DNA from: JBBDMC01 sp963775235
GTDB lineage: Bacteria > Pseudomonadota > Alphaproteobacteria > Rhizobiales > Kaistiaceae
DNA: 64,000 nucleotides
Reading direction: 5' to 3'
Assembly (NCBI GenBank): GCA_963775235.1
Contig: CAVZHY010000002.1
Location: forward strand, 496,001-560,000
The notes beneath the pieces are model-generated. The model was not told the DNA's origin, did not search any database, and worked only from the letters and a program-made list of their open reading frames with translations. The number at the start of each line of letters is the position of its first letter. Position 1 is the stretch's first letter. Position numbers and translations under genes: made by a program. This document shows positions 34,162-44,509 of this stretch, piece after piece.

Positions 34162-34845
34162 TCAAGGAACCAGTTTGTAGCCGCCGGCCTCGGTCACCAG
34201 CAGCTCCGACTTGGAAGGGTCGCGTTCGATCTTCTGGCGCAGCCGGTAGATGTGGGTCTCCAGCGTATGGGTGGTGACGCCGGAATTGTAGCCCCACACC
34301 TCGTGCAGCAGAACGTCGCGCGTGATCACCTTCTCGCCCGCGCGGTAGAGGAACTTGAGTATGGCGGTTTCTTTCTCCGTCAGCCTGATCTTGCCGCCGC
34401 GGTCGTCGACGAGCATCTTGGCGCTCGGCCGGAAAGTATAGTGGCCGATCGAGAAGACTGCGTCCTCGCTCTGTTCGTGCTGGCGCAGCTGCGCCCGGAT
34501 GCGGGCAAGCAGGACCGCGAAGCGGAATGGCTTGGTGACGTAGTCGTTGGCGCCCGCCTCCAGGCCGAGGATCGTGTCGGACTCCGAATCCTGCCCGGTC
34601 AGCATGATCACCGGCGCCTTGAAGCCGCCCTTGCGCAGGAGCTTCACCGCCTCGCGGCCGTCCATGTCGGGCAGGCCGACGTCCATGATCACGAGGTCGG
34701 TCGGCTCCGCCGCGCGCGCGCTGCACGCCCTTGGCCGCCGTCGCTTCGCTCGGCGGTTTCGAACTCCTCGTAGAGCGATAGCTGCTCGACCAGGCTTTCG
34801 CGCAGCACGTCATCATCGTCGACGACCAGGATTTTCTGGCGGGCA
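34162..34845 (-). CDS. OmpR-family response regulator, several shifts
   Basis: About 227 residues intended. The receiver begins RQKILVVDDDDVLRESLVEQ, then LSLYEEFETAE; after two shifts between 34700 and 34750 it continues DLVIMDVGLPDMDGREAVKL with the phospho-Asp, then VIMLTGQDSESDTILGLEAG and the Lys in ANDYVTKPFR. The DNA-binding winged helix is LTEKETAILKFLYRAGEKVI to HTLETHIYRLRQKIERDPSK. A further base seems lost right after ATG 34845. No histidine kinase is adjacent. The LRESLVEQL-type receiver is a conserved alphaproteobacterial envelope-stress type, possibly CenR, which is only a suggestion. Confidence 0.82.
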
Positions 34846-34971
34846 TGCGAACGGGTTCTGCCTTGTCTCAGCGGCCTGCCAACGCCAACCGGCTGGAATC
34901 CCTTTGGAATCGGCGGTTGGCCAGATGTAGACCCCAACCGGTCGGCCGGCGCAAGCTGACTGCCGGCGCAT

Positions 34972-35530
34972 GGTTGATTCGGGAGGTCGGGTGTCCGCGG
35001 CCGATGGGCGCTTCGCCGCGTGGTAGTGGCACCGGCGGCCGGCAACCGGCGGCGCGGTTTGCTGCTCGCCGGCCCCGCTCGCCGCTCCCTGCGCCCTCGG
35101 CCGGGCGGGAACCCGCCTCGCCAAGCATGAAGGCGACGGCGCCACGCCCGGTCGGCCGTTTCGGCCTCGTCAACGTCTTCTATCGCGCCGACCGCCTCCC
35201 GCGCCCGGTGACCCGGCTTCCTGCCGCTCCCGTCCGTCACGACCTCGGCTGGTGCGACGACCCGACCGACCGCCGCTACAACCGCCCGGTCCGCCTGCCC
35301 TGCCCCGCCCGCCACGAGCGCTCTGTGGCGCGAGGACGGCCTCTACGACGTCATCGTCGTCCTCGACTACAACCTGGCGCACCCGCGCCCCGGCCTGGGC
35401 AGCGCCATCTTCCTCCACATCGCCGGCCCCGATTTTTCGCCGACCGCCGGCTGCATCGCCGTGGCGCCGGAGACGATGCGCCGGCTGCTTGACGCTCGTC
35501 GGCCCCGACACCGTCGTCGAAGTTCGCTAG
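34972..35530 (+). CDS. L,D-transpeptidase (YkuD family), several shifts
   Basis: About 186 residues intended, beginning MVDSGGRVSAADGRFA. After shifts near 35020 and 35090 the frame gives CALGRAGTRLAKHEGDGATP, then GRFGLVNVFYRADRLPRP and WCDDPTDRRYNRPVRLPCPA. A shift near 35325 gives LWREDGLYDVIVVLDYNLAH and IFLHIAGPDFSPTAGCIAVA, with the HxxG-x-TxGC catalytic motif including the nucleophilic Cys. A last shift near 35495 restores TLVGPDTVVEVR. These enzymes link peptidoglycan stems to each other or to proteins in the periplasm. No signal peptide is seen, as in other short YkuD proteins of this kind. Confidence 0.75.
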
Positions 35531-35593
35531 AGCAATTCCAGGAAAAGTGGGAACCGGTTTTCCGTCCGGAATTGCGGAGAAACAAAGAGCTGG
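35529..35593. repeat. Rhizobiales-type intergenic repeat, copy B
   Basis: It is nearly identical to copy A at 33541 and begins in the stop codon of the transpeptidase gene (TAG-AGCAATTCC). Two such similar copies 2 kb apart suggest recent spread or gene conversion. Confidence 0.8.
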
Positions 35594-35632
35594 GGCGATT
35601 TCGCGACCGAGCCGGAAGCGGGATCGCTCCGG

Positions 35633-36504
35633 TCAGCCGCCCTTGCGCCCGAATGCGTCGCGGATGAGATCGCCGTCGAAGTCCCTGCGGCGGCCTGCCG
35701 TTGACCGCGTAGTCATAGACCGCCGCCTGATAGACGGCGGACAGCGCGGCGCCGACCACCATCACCATCAGAACCGACGCGATCGACACCGCGATGATCA
35801 GGATGCCGACCGCGGTGTAGCCGCCATCGTAGAGCTTCGCGCCGGCTGCCTATGCCAAAGATACCGATGACGCCGCCAGTGAGCCCCATCGTCAGCGCGA
35901 TGCCGGTGTTGCCGATCAGGTTCTCGCCCCAGCTCTTGCGGAGCAGCGCACCGCTTTTGGCGATCGCCGCCAGCGGCCCGATGCCTTCCGCCGCCAGGAT
36001 CGGCACCACCAGGAACGTCGCCACCGTCCAGGCGACGCCGACGCCGGCGACGACCAGGCGTCCGATGAAGCCAAGCCGCTCGGCGAACGCCCGCAAGAGC
36101 ACGCCGACCGTCGCCGAGATGACGGCGTAGCCGAAGATCGGGCCGATGCGGCTCGCCGCCACCTTGAGCGCCGAGCGCACCGTCGGGTCGCGGCCGTCCA
36201 GCCGCGCCATGGCCGCCCCGACCAGCGCCGTGTTGAAAAAGATGATGACGAAGTACTGCGCCACGTACATGGCGAACAGCCACGCGTAGAACCACGGTGG
36301 CGGCTGCACCATCTCGCCCGGCCTGCACGTTGTCGAATGTCGCCGCGCGCCATCACCGCGGCCATGAAACCGCCGATGACCACCACCGTCGCCGCACCCG
36401 ACAGGACCGGCAGCAGCGAGCAGCTCGCCGTCGGACCTGAGCACGTTCCAACTCGCCCGCATCAGCCCGAAGCTGCGCTCGACACGTGATATCGGATCGG
36501 CCAT
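35633..36504 (-). CDS. DUF6159-like membrane protein, several shifts
   Basis: About 290 residues intended. MADPISRVERSFGLMRASWN, then VLRSDGELLA opens the protein. After shifts near 36420 and 36340, membrane segments follow (FYAWLFAMYVAQYFVIIFFN, GPIFGYAVISATVGVLLRAF, VAGVGVAWTVATFLVVPILA, GLTGGVIGIFG). A shift near 35860 gives the last helix with SIASVLMVMVVGAALSAVYQ and AAVYDYAVNGRPPQGF, and a further base error near 35675 precedes the end DGDLIRDAFGRKGG. The residues KSGALLRKSWGENLIGN are typical of the DUF6159 family, recalled from memory. The function is unknown. Confidence 0.7.
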
Positions 36505-36619
36505 TTTCTTGAACCATCCGCGGGCGAGGCCCGCGCCGGCGGGCCGCCCGCTGCCGGCCATCGTTCCCCGATTGGCTGAAGGAAGCGTAAAGGCGCCGGA
36601 CCCTAGCCCCGCGCCGTCC

Positions 36620-37291
36620 TTAGCCCCGCGCCCCGAAGATCGCGCTGCCGACGCGCACGTCCGTCGCCCCGAAAGCGATCGCCGTCTCGTAGTCGGCGCT
36701 CATCCCCATCGACAGCGACTTCAGCCCGAGCCGTCCGGCGATCTTGGCGAGCAGCGCGAAGTGCGGCGCCGCCACCTGGTCGACCGGCGGGATGCACATC
36801 AGCCCGTCGATGGCGAGCCCGTGCACGTCGCGGCAGCGCTCGACGAACGTGTCGACCTCGCCAGGCGCCACCCCTGCCTTCTGCGCCTCGCCGCCGGTGT
36901 TGACCTCCACCAGCAGCCTGAGGGTGCGCCCTTGCCGGCGCATCTCCTCCGCCACCGCGCCGGCGATTTTGTCGCGGTCGATGGTGTGGATCGCGTCGAA
37001 CAGCGCCACCGCGTCGCGCGCCTTGTTCGATTGCAGGGGCCCGATCAGGTGCAGTTCGACGTCCGCGAATTCCGCCCCGAGCGGCGGCCACTTGCCCTTG
37101 GCCTCCTGCACCCGGTTCTCGCCGAAAACCCGCTGGCCGGCGGCAAGCACGGGCCGGATCGCCTCGGCCTCGAACGTCTTCGACACCGCGATCAGCCGCA
37201 CCGATCGCGCCGGCCGCCCGGCGGCTTTCTCCGCCGCCGCGATCCGCGCCTTCACCGCGGCGAGCCGCGTCACCGTGCTGTCGTGGTCCAT
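36620..37291 (-). CDS. yggS: YggS/PLPBP pyridoxal-phosphate homeostasis protein
   Basis: A 223-residue PLP-binding protein with the alanine-racemase-type barrel. The Lys that carries PLP is in VRLIAVSKTFEAEAIRPVLA; the other signatures are RVFGENRVQEAKGKW, LHLIGPLQSNKARDAVALFD, LRLLVEVNTGGEAQKAGV, LSMGMSADYETAIAFGATDV and RVGSAIFGARG. It buffers PLP and balances amino-acid pools. The start is ATG 37291. It is divergent from leuS, with 79 bases between; this neighbour pair is common in alphaproteobacteria. The frame is intact. Confidence 0.95.
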   Translation of the reverse strand: MDHDSTVTRLAAVKARIAAAEKAAGRPARSVRLIAVSKTFEAEAIRPVLAAGQRVFGENRVQEAKGKWPPLGAEFADVELHLIGPLQSNKARDAVALFDAIHTIDRDKIAGAVAEEMRRQGRTLRLLVEVNTGGEAQKAGVAPGEVDTFVERCRDVHGLAIDGLMCIPPVDQVAAPHFALLAKIAGRLGLKSLSMGMSADYETAIAFGATDVRVGSAIFGARG

Positions 37292-37370
37292 GGGCGAGCG
37301 CTATCACGCAGCGGATTCCGCCTCAAGCAGTTGACCGTGACCGGGGATTCTGGTGAAGGTCGCGGCCGCG

Positions 37371-40043
37371 ATGCCGCAAGAACGTTACAATCCCCGCGAG
37401 GCCGAGCCGCGCTGGCAGAAGGTGTGGGCCGACGCCCGCATCTTCGAGACGGCGAACGACGACCCGCGCCCCAAATACTACGTCCTGGAGATGTTCCCCT
37501 ACCCGTCGGGGCGCATCCACATGGGCCACGTGCGCAACTACACCATGGGCGACGTCGTCGCCCGCACCATGCGCGCCAAGGGCCACAACGTTCTCCACCC
37601 GATGGGCTGGGACGCCTTCGGCCTGCCCGCCGAGAACGCCGCGATGCAGGGCAAGATCCACCCGCACACGTGGACCTACAATAACATCGCGGTCATGCGC
37701 GACCAGCTCAAGATGATGGGCCTGTCGCTCGACTGGTCCAGAGAGTTCGCCACCTGCGACCCGGAGTATTACGCCCAGCAGCAGAAGCTCTTCCTCGACC
37801 TGCTCGTCAGGGGCCTCGCCTACCGCAAGCAGTCGAAGGTCAACTGGGACCCGGTCGACCAGACCGTGCTCGCCAACGAGCAGGTGATCGACGGGCGCGG
37901 CTGGCGCTCCGGCGCCGAGGTCGAGCAGCGCGAGCTGACCCAGTGGTTCCTGCAAGATCACCGACTACTCCGAGGACCTGCTGCCGCGCTCGATACCCTC
38001 GACCGCTGGCCGGACAAGGTCCGCCTGATGCAGAAGAACTGGATCGGCAAGTCGGAAGGCATGCGCGTCCGCTTCGCGCTCACCGATGGCGCCGCGGCCG
38101 CGCCCGGCGATACCATCGAGGTGTTCACCACCCGCCACGACACCCTCTTCGGCGCAAGCTTCATCGCGCGTCTCGCCCGACCATCCGCTCGCCGCCCGCC
38201 TCGCCGCAACCGATGCCGACCTCGCCGAGTTCATCGCCGAGTGCCATCGTTCCGGCACCAGCCTCGAGGCCCTCGAGACCGCCGAGAAGATGGGCTACGA
38301 AACGCCGCTTCTCGCCGTCCATCCCTTCCGTCCCGACACCCGCCTTGCCGGTTTACGTCGCCAACTTCGTGCTGATGGACTACGGCACCGGCGCCATCTT
38401 CGGCTGCCCGGCGCACGACCAGCGCGACTACGACTTCGCCACCAAGTACAACCTGCCGATCATTCCGGTCGTCGCCCCCCTCGACGCGCTCGAGGACGGG
38501 GCCGAGGCGGCCGAGTGGGTCCTTCAGTTCGAGACCGGCAACGAGGCCTACGTCGGCGACGGCGAACTGATCAATTCCGATTTCCTCGACGGCATGACCG
38601 TCGACGCCGCCAAGGAAGAGGTCGCCCGCCGCCTCGAGGCGGCCATGCTCGCCGGCGCCCCGCAAGGACAGCGCCAGGTCAACTACCGCCTGCGCGACTG
38701 GGGCATCTCGCGCCAGCGCTACTGGGGCTGCCCGATTCCCGTCATCCATTGCCCCGACGACGGCGTCGTGCCGGTGCCGGCGGACGACCTGCCGGTGCGC
38801 CTGCCCGACGACGTCGTCATCGACAAGCCGGGCAACCCGCTCGACCGCCACCCGACCTGGAAGCACGTCGCCTGTCCGAAGTGCGGCAAGCCGGCGCTGC
38901 GCGAGACCGACACCATGGACACCTTCGTCGACTCGTCCTGGTACTTCGTCCGTTTCACCGCCCCCCGACGCCGCGACCCCGACCGACCCGCCGTCGCCGA
39001 CCGCTGGCTGCCGGTCGACCAGTACATCGGCGGCATCGAGCACGCGATCCTGCACCTGCTCTATTCGCGCTTCTTCACCCGCGCCATGCGCGACACCGGC
39101 CACCTGTCGCTGGCCGAGCCGTTCGCCGGCCTGTTCACGCAAGGGCATGGTCGTCCACGAGACCTACCGCCGCGCCGACGGCTCGTGGGCGAGCCCGACC
39201 GAGGTGCGTTTCGTCGATGTCGACGGCAACGCGCAAGGCGCTCGACATCGCCACCAACGCCGAGGTCGCAGATCGGCCCGATCGAGAAGATGTCGAAGTC
39301 GCGGCGCAATACCATCGACCCCTCCGACATCATGGAGAGCTACGGCGCCGACACCGCCCGCTGGTTCATGCTGTCGGATTCGCCGCCTGACCGTGACATC
39401 ATCTGGACCGAGGAGAGCGTCGCCGGCGCCCATCGCTTCGTCCAGCGCGTCTGGCGCCTGGTCGGCGAAGCGGTGGCGCAAGCCGGCGTGCCGGGCCCGG
39501 CCCGAGGCCGCCCGGCGAGGTCAGCCCCGCCGCACCGACCTGCGCAAGGTCGCCCACCGCACCCTCGCCGCCGTCGACGACAACATCGTCGGGCTGCGCT
39601 TCAACGTCGCCGTTGCCCGCATCTACGAGCTTGCCAACGCCGTCGGCGCCGCGCTTGCCATCCTCGACCAGCAACGGCCGGACGCCATCGACAGCGCCCT
39701 CGGCGCGGCCGTGCGCGAGGCGCTGGAAATGCTGGTCGAGATGATGGCGCCGATGATGCCCCACCTTGCCGAGGAATGCTGGGCCGCGCTTGGCCACGCC
39801 GACCTCGTCGCCACCCGCCCGTGGCCGAGGGTCGAGGCCGCCCTTCTGGTCGAGAACCTGATCACCCTGCCGGTGCAGATCAACGGCAAGAAGCGCGACG
39901 AATTGACAATCGCCGCCGACGCGTCCCAAGCTGAGGTGGAAGCGGCGACGCTCGCCCTCGACGCCGTCCGCCGGGCGCTGAACGGCCATCCGCCGAAGAA
40001 GATCGTGGTGGTGCCGAAGAGGATCGTGAATGTCGTCTTCTGA
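37371..40043 (+). CDS. leuS: Leucyl-tRNA synthetase, about eight single-base shifts
   Basis: About 889 residues intended, the normal size. It charges tRNA-Leu. MPQERYNPREAEPRWQKVWA, then EMFPYPSGRIHMGHVRNYTM with the HIGH motif (HMGH), the zinc ligands HVACPKCGKPALRETD, the editing-domain segment VYVANFVLMDYGTGAIFGC, WYFVRF and EKMSKSRRNTIDPSDIM with KMSKS are all present. Frame breaks fall near 37952, 37985, 38168, 38349, 39142, 39229, 39270 and 39495, and each side continues the family sequence. This is an essential gene, so sequence error is far likelier than decay. Start ATG 37371 is preferred over GTG 37353. lptE overlaps its end. Confidence 0.93.
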
Positions 40044-40618
40044 CCCCCGCCCCGGACACCGATCCGGGGCTTGCCCCGGGCCCCGGCCCGGGGGCGGCCG
40101 GCCGCTCCTTCACCGCCGCGCATTCCTGCTGGCGCTCGCGCCGACCCTGGCGCTCGGCGCCTGCACCATCCAGCCGCTTTACGGCTCGGCGCCGTCCGGC
40201 GTTGCCGTTGCCACCGGCCTCACCCACGTCAGCATCGAGGAGGTCGACACCCGCGTCGCCCAGCAGGTGCGCAACCGCCTCATCTTCCTGCTCTACGGCG
40301 GCGCCGGCGAGCCGACCGGCCCGCTCTACGACATGAAGCTGACCGTCACTTCGTCCGAAAGTGCGCTTGGCGTCACCCCGGTCGAATCGGCGCCGGCCTA
40401 CTCGGTCACCGTCTCGGCGACCTACGAGGTGACCGACGCTCGCCACCGGCGACGTGGTTCTGCGGGCAACCACCCGCGGCAGCGCCACTTACGATCGCGT
40501 CAATCAGGTGTTCGCCAACACCCGCGCCAAGCTCGACGCCGAGGACCGCGCCGCGAGTGAAGTTGCCGACGACATCCGCACCCGCCTCGCCGTGGCCACC
40601 GCCCAGGGCACGATCTAG
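40030..40618 (+). CDS. lptE: LPS-assembly lipoprotein LptE, one-base shift
   Basis: About 195 residues. The signal sequence with lipobox is RAFLLALAPTLALGACTIQP, Cys being the lipid site. Then follow GLTHVSIEEVDTRVAQQVRN, RLIFLLYGGAG and YSVTVSATYEVTD; after a shift near 40440 come LRATTRGSATYDRVNQVFAN and the end RLAVATAQGTI. LptE plugs and assembles the LptD translocon at the outer membrane. ATG 40030 overlaps leuS by 14 bases. A palindromic repeat (40048-40092) falls inside the region before the signal peptide, so the natural start may differ. leuS-lptE-holA is the standard order. Confidence 0.82.
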
Positions 40619-40800
40619 GTCCAATCGACATTCAGGATTCTCATCGCGTTAAAGCGATGATTCCTTGCGCCGCTGAGGGTCAAACTCGGCCCGCCGTTGG
40701 CGCGATCGGGACGACCGCTTACTCTCGAAAGCCCACGCGCTTCGCGGCGGTTCGGACTACGCTTTAAGCGCCAACGCCGGAACACGCTACACACCGTCCA

Positions 40801-41436
40801 ATGCCCGCAGCACACCCGCCAGCGGAAGGTTCTCAGCCCAGCGTCAAGCGACTCCGCCGGCAAAGCCTGCCGGTGGATACCGTTGAGCTTGCGCGTTACC
40901 TCATTGGCAAGACGCTGGTTCATGATCTGCCGCAGGGCAGGCTGACCGGCCGCATCGTCGAGACCGAAGCCTATCCGCCCGGCGATTCCGCCGGCCGCGC
41001 CTTTCGCGGCAGGACGCGGGGTAACGCGTCGCTGTTTCTCGGTCGCGGAAATTGCCACGTCTATTTTACCTATGGCTCGTCGTTCATGGTGAATGTCACC
41101 AGTGAAGAACCAGGCGTCGGTGCCGGCGTGCTCCTGCGAGCTCTGGAACCGCTCGCAGGCATCGAGGTGATGCAGCGTTTTCGCAATGCGGTCCGCGAGC
41201 GGGACATCGCCCGCGGTCCCGGTCGCCTCGCGCAAGCCATGCACGTCGACATGCGTTACGACGGCGTCGATCTGTGTGCGCCTGGGCCACTCTGGCTCGG
41301 CACGGCGGTGCGGCCGGTCGGATTGATCGGGAGCAGCCGTCGCATTGGCCTGACCCGCGAAGTCGATCGCAAACGTCGGTTTTTCGAGCGCGGCAGCCTG
41401 TATCTCAGCGGGCCTGGATCTCTCTCCGCCAGTTAG
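40801..41436 (+). CDS. mpg: 3-methyladenine DNA glycosylase, AAG/MPG type
   Basis: A 211-residue base-excision enzyme that removes alkylated purines. LPVDTVELARYLIGKTLVHD, then GRIVETEAYPPGDSAGRAFR with the catalytic Glu in VETEAY, RGNASLFLGRGNCHVYFTYG and SSFMVNVTSEEPGVGAGVLL, and RGPGRLAQAMHVD give the complete family. It starts at ATG 40801. Together with the next gene it interrupts the usual lptE-holA neighbourhood, so it may be an insertion into the cluster. Confidence 0.93.
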   Translation: MPAAHPPAEGSQPSVKRLRRQSLPVDTVELARYLIGKTLVHDLPQGRLTGRIVETEAYPPGDSAGRAFRGRTRGNASLFLGRGNCHVYFTYGSSFMVNVTSEEPGVGAGVLLRALEPLAGIEVMQRFRNAVRERDIARGPGRLAQAMHVDMRYDGVDLCAPGPLWLGTAVRPVGLIGSSRRIGLTREVDRKRRFFERGSLYLSGPGSLSAS

Positions 41437-41621
41437 TTCGAGGCGTCCCCTCGTGCCATTGGCAACGTCAGCCGATTGACGCGTCGACAGACGTTTGGTG
41501 GCGGGCCGGCGCGGGCGGCCTACATCTACGGAAGGACGCGACTCCGGTCGTGGTGCGGGACGCCTGAGTCAGGCCCGACGGCAAGGCCACCACAAGGGGG
41601 GGCACGTTAAGGAGATTGGCA

Positions 41622-42044
41622 ATGGACAAGGCACTCAGCCAGCGTTTGATGGACCTCGAGCGGGCGTTTTGGCAGTCCATGAAGGACAGGGACGTTGATG
41701 CGGCTCTCCGGCTCACCGACGACCCCTGCATCGTGACTGGCGCCCAGGGCGTCTCGCGTATCGATAAGGCGACCTTCGCCAAAATGATGTCCGGCGGCAA
41801 CTGGACGCTCGAAGATTTCACCTTCAGTGACGTCGAGGTTCAGAAGCTCAGCGACGATGTCGCCGTCATCGGCTACAAGGTCAGCGAGAAGCTGACCGTC
41901 GATGGCAAGCCGGTGACCATGGAAGCGGCAGACGCCTCCACCTGGGTGCGCCGCAACGGCAGCTGGGTGTGCGCCTTGCATACCGAGTCGGTTCTCGGCG
42001 ACCCCTATGGGCGCGACCGCAAGCCCGCGAGCGCCGCCGCCTGA
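41622..42044 (+). CDS. NTF2-like (SnoaL/DUF4440-type) protein
   Basis: A 140-residue single-domain protein of the cone-shaped NTF2 fold: MDKALSQRLMDLERAFWQSM, KDRDVDAALRLTDDPCIVTG, FTFSDVEVQKLSDDVAVIGY and STWVRRNGSWVCALHTESVL. Such proteins bind small ligands or act as simple enzymes; no active-site pattern identifies a substrate. The start ATG 41622 has a perfect AAGGAG site. It lies between mpg and holA with gaps on both sides. Confidence 0.82.
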   Translation: MDKALSQRLMDLERAFWQSMKDRDVDAALRLTDDPCIVTGAQGVSRIDKATFAKMMSGGNWTLEDFTFSDVEVQKLSDDVAVIGYKVSEKLTVDGKPVTMEAADASTWVRRNGSWVCALHTESVLGDPYGRDRKPASAAA

Positions 42045-42309
42045 TCCGCGCGCTGAGGCCACCTGGCGAAAGGCAAACCGGCCGACGCCGCCGGGCCGCG
42101 TTCGCCTTTGCTCCGGTGGAGACGCTTGCACACCAGCGTGTCCCGGGCGCAGCGCATCACGGAAGTGGTGCGCTGCTGAACCGGGACCCATGGTGACTGG
42201 CCGCAGGAACGCCAGGTCTCCCGTGCGCGAGGCCGTTTCGCTGGTGAGCAAAGCGAGCTAGAGAAGCGGCTTTGAGTGGGCGTCCTCAGGCTTGCACCGA
42301 AGCGAATTC

Positions 42310-43375
42310 ATGGTCGAGATCAAATCCGCCGGCGCCGACCGCTTCATTGCGAAGCCTGATCCGCGCCAGCGCGTCGTCCTGATCCACGGCAACGACCAGG
42401 GTCTCGTCGCCGAGCGGGCCGCGTCCCTGGTGAAGGCGGTCGCCGGTGACGATCCCCTCGCCCATGTCCGCCTCGACATGGACGCCGTCGCCGCCGATCC
42501 CGGCCTTCTGGTGGACGAGGCCAACGCCGTGCCGCTCTTCGGCGGCGAGCGCGTGATCTCGCTGCGCCTCAGCGGCAACCGCTCCATCGAATCCGCCGTC
42601 AAGGCATTGCTCTCCACCCCGCCGGTCGACGCCTGGGTGGTCGTCACCGCCGGCGAGTTGCGCAAGTCCTCGCCGCTCCGCCGCCTGTGCGAGCAGGACC
42701 AGGGCGCCGCCGCGATCGCCTGCTACGCCGATGCCGACCGCGACCTCGACCGCATCATCGACGAGGAGACCGCCGCCGCCGGTCTCGCCATCGCCGCCGA
42801 TGCCCGCGTCGCCCTCAAGAGCCTGATCGGCGCCGATCGTCTGGTCAGCCGCGCCGAGGTCGGCAAGGTCTGTCTCTACGCCGCCGGCAACGACCTCATC
42901 ACCGTCGCCGATGTCCGCGCCGTCGTCGGCGACGCCGCCGCCTTCGCCGTCGACGAGACCGTCGATGCCATGGCGCTCGGCGATGCGGCCGGGCTCGATC
43001 GCGGCTACCGCCGTCTCGTTGCCGCCGGCACCCCCGGCTTCGTCGTCGCCGGTGCCGCGCTCCGTCACTTCAATTTTCTCGAGAAGGCCCGCGCCGCCTT
43101 CGATGGCGGCACCCCCGCCCGGACGCTGGTCGAACGCGCCCGCCCGCCGATCTTCTTTCAGCGCCAGCCCTCCGTTGCCCGTCAGATCCCCCTGTGGCCC
43201 GCCGGCCGCATCGAGCGCGCGCTCGCCCTTCTCGACCAGGCCGATGATCGACAGCCGCCTGCACGGCGCCATTTCCGACGACGTCATCGGCGAGGCCTTC
43301 CACCTGCTCGCCGCCCTCGCCGCCCGGTCGCGACAAGGCCTGAGGCCTCCGGCCGAGCGCGGCGTCGACCAGTAG
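42310..43375 (+). CDS. holA: DNA polymerase III delta subunit, one-base shift
   Basis: About 354 residues. MVEIKSAGADRFIAKPDPRQ, then RVVLIHGNDQGLVAERAASL, LLVDEANAVPLFGGERVISL, and LEKARAAFDGGTPARTLVER, ARPPIFFQRQPSVARQIPLW are typical of alphaproteobacterial HolA, which opens the sliding clamp during loading. An extra G near 43243 breaks the frame; the corrected C-terminus is MIDSRLHGAISDDVIGEAFH, then LLAALAARSRQG. The start is ATG 42310. Confidence 0.9.
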
Positions 43376-43515
43376 CTAAAATTTGAACGATCGCTTTAGG
43401 CCGACAAACACGAAAGTGTGTTCTCTTGCCGGAGTAACCACCGACGAGCGGGCGCTGGATGGTGCCCGGCTCTCGGTAGCGGGCCGAAATAGGCGGGCCG
43501 CCGGAGGAGAACTTG

Positions 43516-44502
43516 ATGTCAGACCATGCGCAAGTCGTCGTTCTTGCCTCACAGAAAGGCGGCTCGGGGAAGACGACCCTGGCCGGGCACATCGCCGTGC
43601 AGGCCGAATTGGCCGGCGCCGGCCCGGTGGCGCTGGTCGACACCGACCCGCAGGGCAGCCTGGCGAAATGGTGGAACGCCCGCGAATCCGGCGCACCGGC
43701 GTTCGCCCAGGTCTCCGTCCCCGACCTCACCCGCGACATCGAGGCGCTGCGCGACGGCGGCTTCAAACTGATCGTCATCGATACGCCGCCGGCTGCGACC
43801 TCCTCCATCGCCGAGGTCATCACCCACGCCGATCTGGTGGTCATCCCGACGCGGCCGAGCCCGCACGACCTGCGCGCCGTCGGCGCCACCGTCGACATCG
43901 TCGAGCATCAGCACAAGCCGATGCTGTTCGTCATCAACGCCGCGACCGTGCGCGCCCGCATCACCGCCGAAACCGCCGTGGCGCTGTCGCAGCACGGCAC
44001 GGTCGCTCCTGTGACGTTGCATCACCGCGTCGATTTCGCCGCCAGCATGATCGATGGCCGCACCGTCAGCGAGGTCGACCCCAATTCGCGCTCGGCCAAG
44101 GAAGTGGGGAACCTCTGGGCGTATCTTGCGGACCGGCTGATGCGCCTGGGCACGGGCATTGACGCGGGCCTGCGGTTCTCGCGCCCGACACTCGAGGCCG
44201 ACCTGCTGACCGCCGGATCGCCCGATGCCGCACCGGAACCCGAGCAGGACGACGGCTATCCCGACGTGCCGCTCGCCAGGCCGCAGCCCGCGCCGCAGGC
44301 TCCTCCCCTGGTCCTCACCAAGGAGGCGGCGATGCCGGCAAACCCCGCCGATGTCGACGACGACGAAGCGTGGGATGGCAGGGAACGGCGCAGGATCGAC
44401 ACCGGTACGCCGGGCGGCTTGAAAGAGCGCCGCCGACCCAGGGCGATGTTCGGCCGCCGCCGCGGGTTTGCTGACGAACACCAATCCGACAAACACGAGT
44501 AG
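43516..44502 (+). CDS. Orphan ParA-family ATPase
   Basis: A 328-residue deviant-Walker ATPase: VVVLASQKGGSGKTTLAGHI (both Lys present), VALVDTDPQGSLAKWWNA, FKLIVIDTPPAATSSIAEVI. Residues 1-215 are the ATPase; the rest is a disordered Pro- and Arg-rich tail (GRERRRIDTGTPG, LKERRRPRAMFGRRRGF). It is not the chromosomal ParA, which is at 48.6 kb. Such ATPases position protein cargo or plasmids on the nucleoid. The start ATG 43516 has GGAGGAG upstream. It is followed after seven bases by a ribbon-helix-helix-type partner, a standard two-gene partition layout. Confidence 0.85.
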   Translation: MSDHAQVVVLASQKGGSGKTTLAGHIAVQAELAGAGPVALVDTDPQGSLAKWWNARESGAPAFAQVSVPDLTRDIEALRDGGFKLIVIDTPPAATSSIAEVITHADLVVIPTRPSPHDLRAVGATVDIVEHQHKPMLFVINAATVRARITAETAVALSQHGTVAPVTLHHRVDFAASMIDGRTVSEVDPNSRSAKEVGNLWAYLADRLMRLGTGIDAGLRFSRPTLEADLLTAGSPDAAPEPEQDDGYPDVPLARPQPAPQAPPLVLTKEAAMPANPADVDDDEAWDGRERRRIDTGTPGGLKERRRPRAMFGRRRGFADEHQSDKHE

Positions 44503-44509
44503 GCTTCTG

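Noticed and set aside
36509..37684. Plus-strand frame of 391 codons across yggS
   Set aside because: It lies opposite an intact yggS and start of leuS; composition is that of a shadow.
37371..40043. Programmed frameshifting or true pseudogene status for leuS
   Set aside because: Eight shifts in both directions with family sequence on each side fit sequence error; no slippery-site pattern is repeated.
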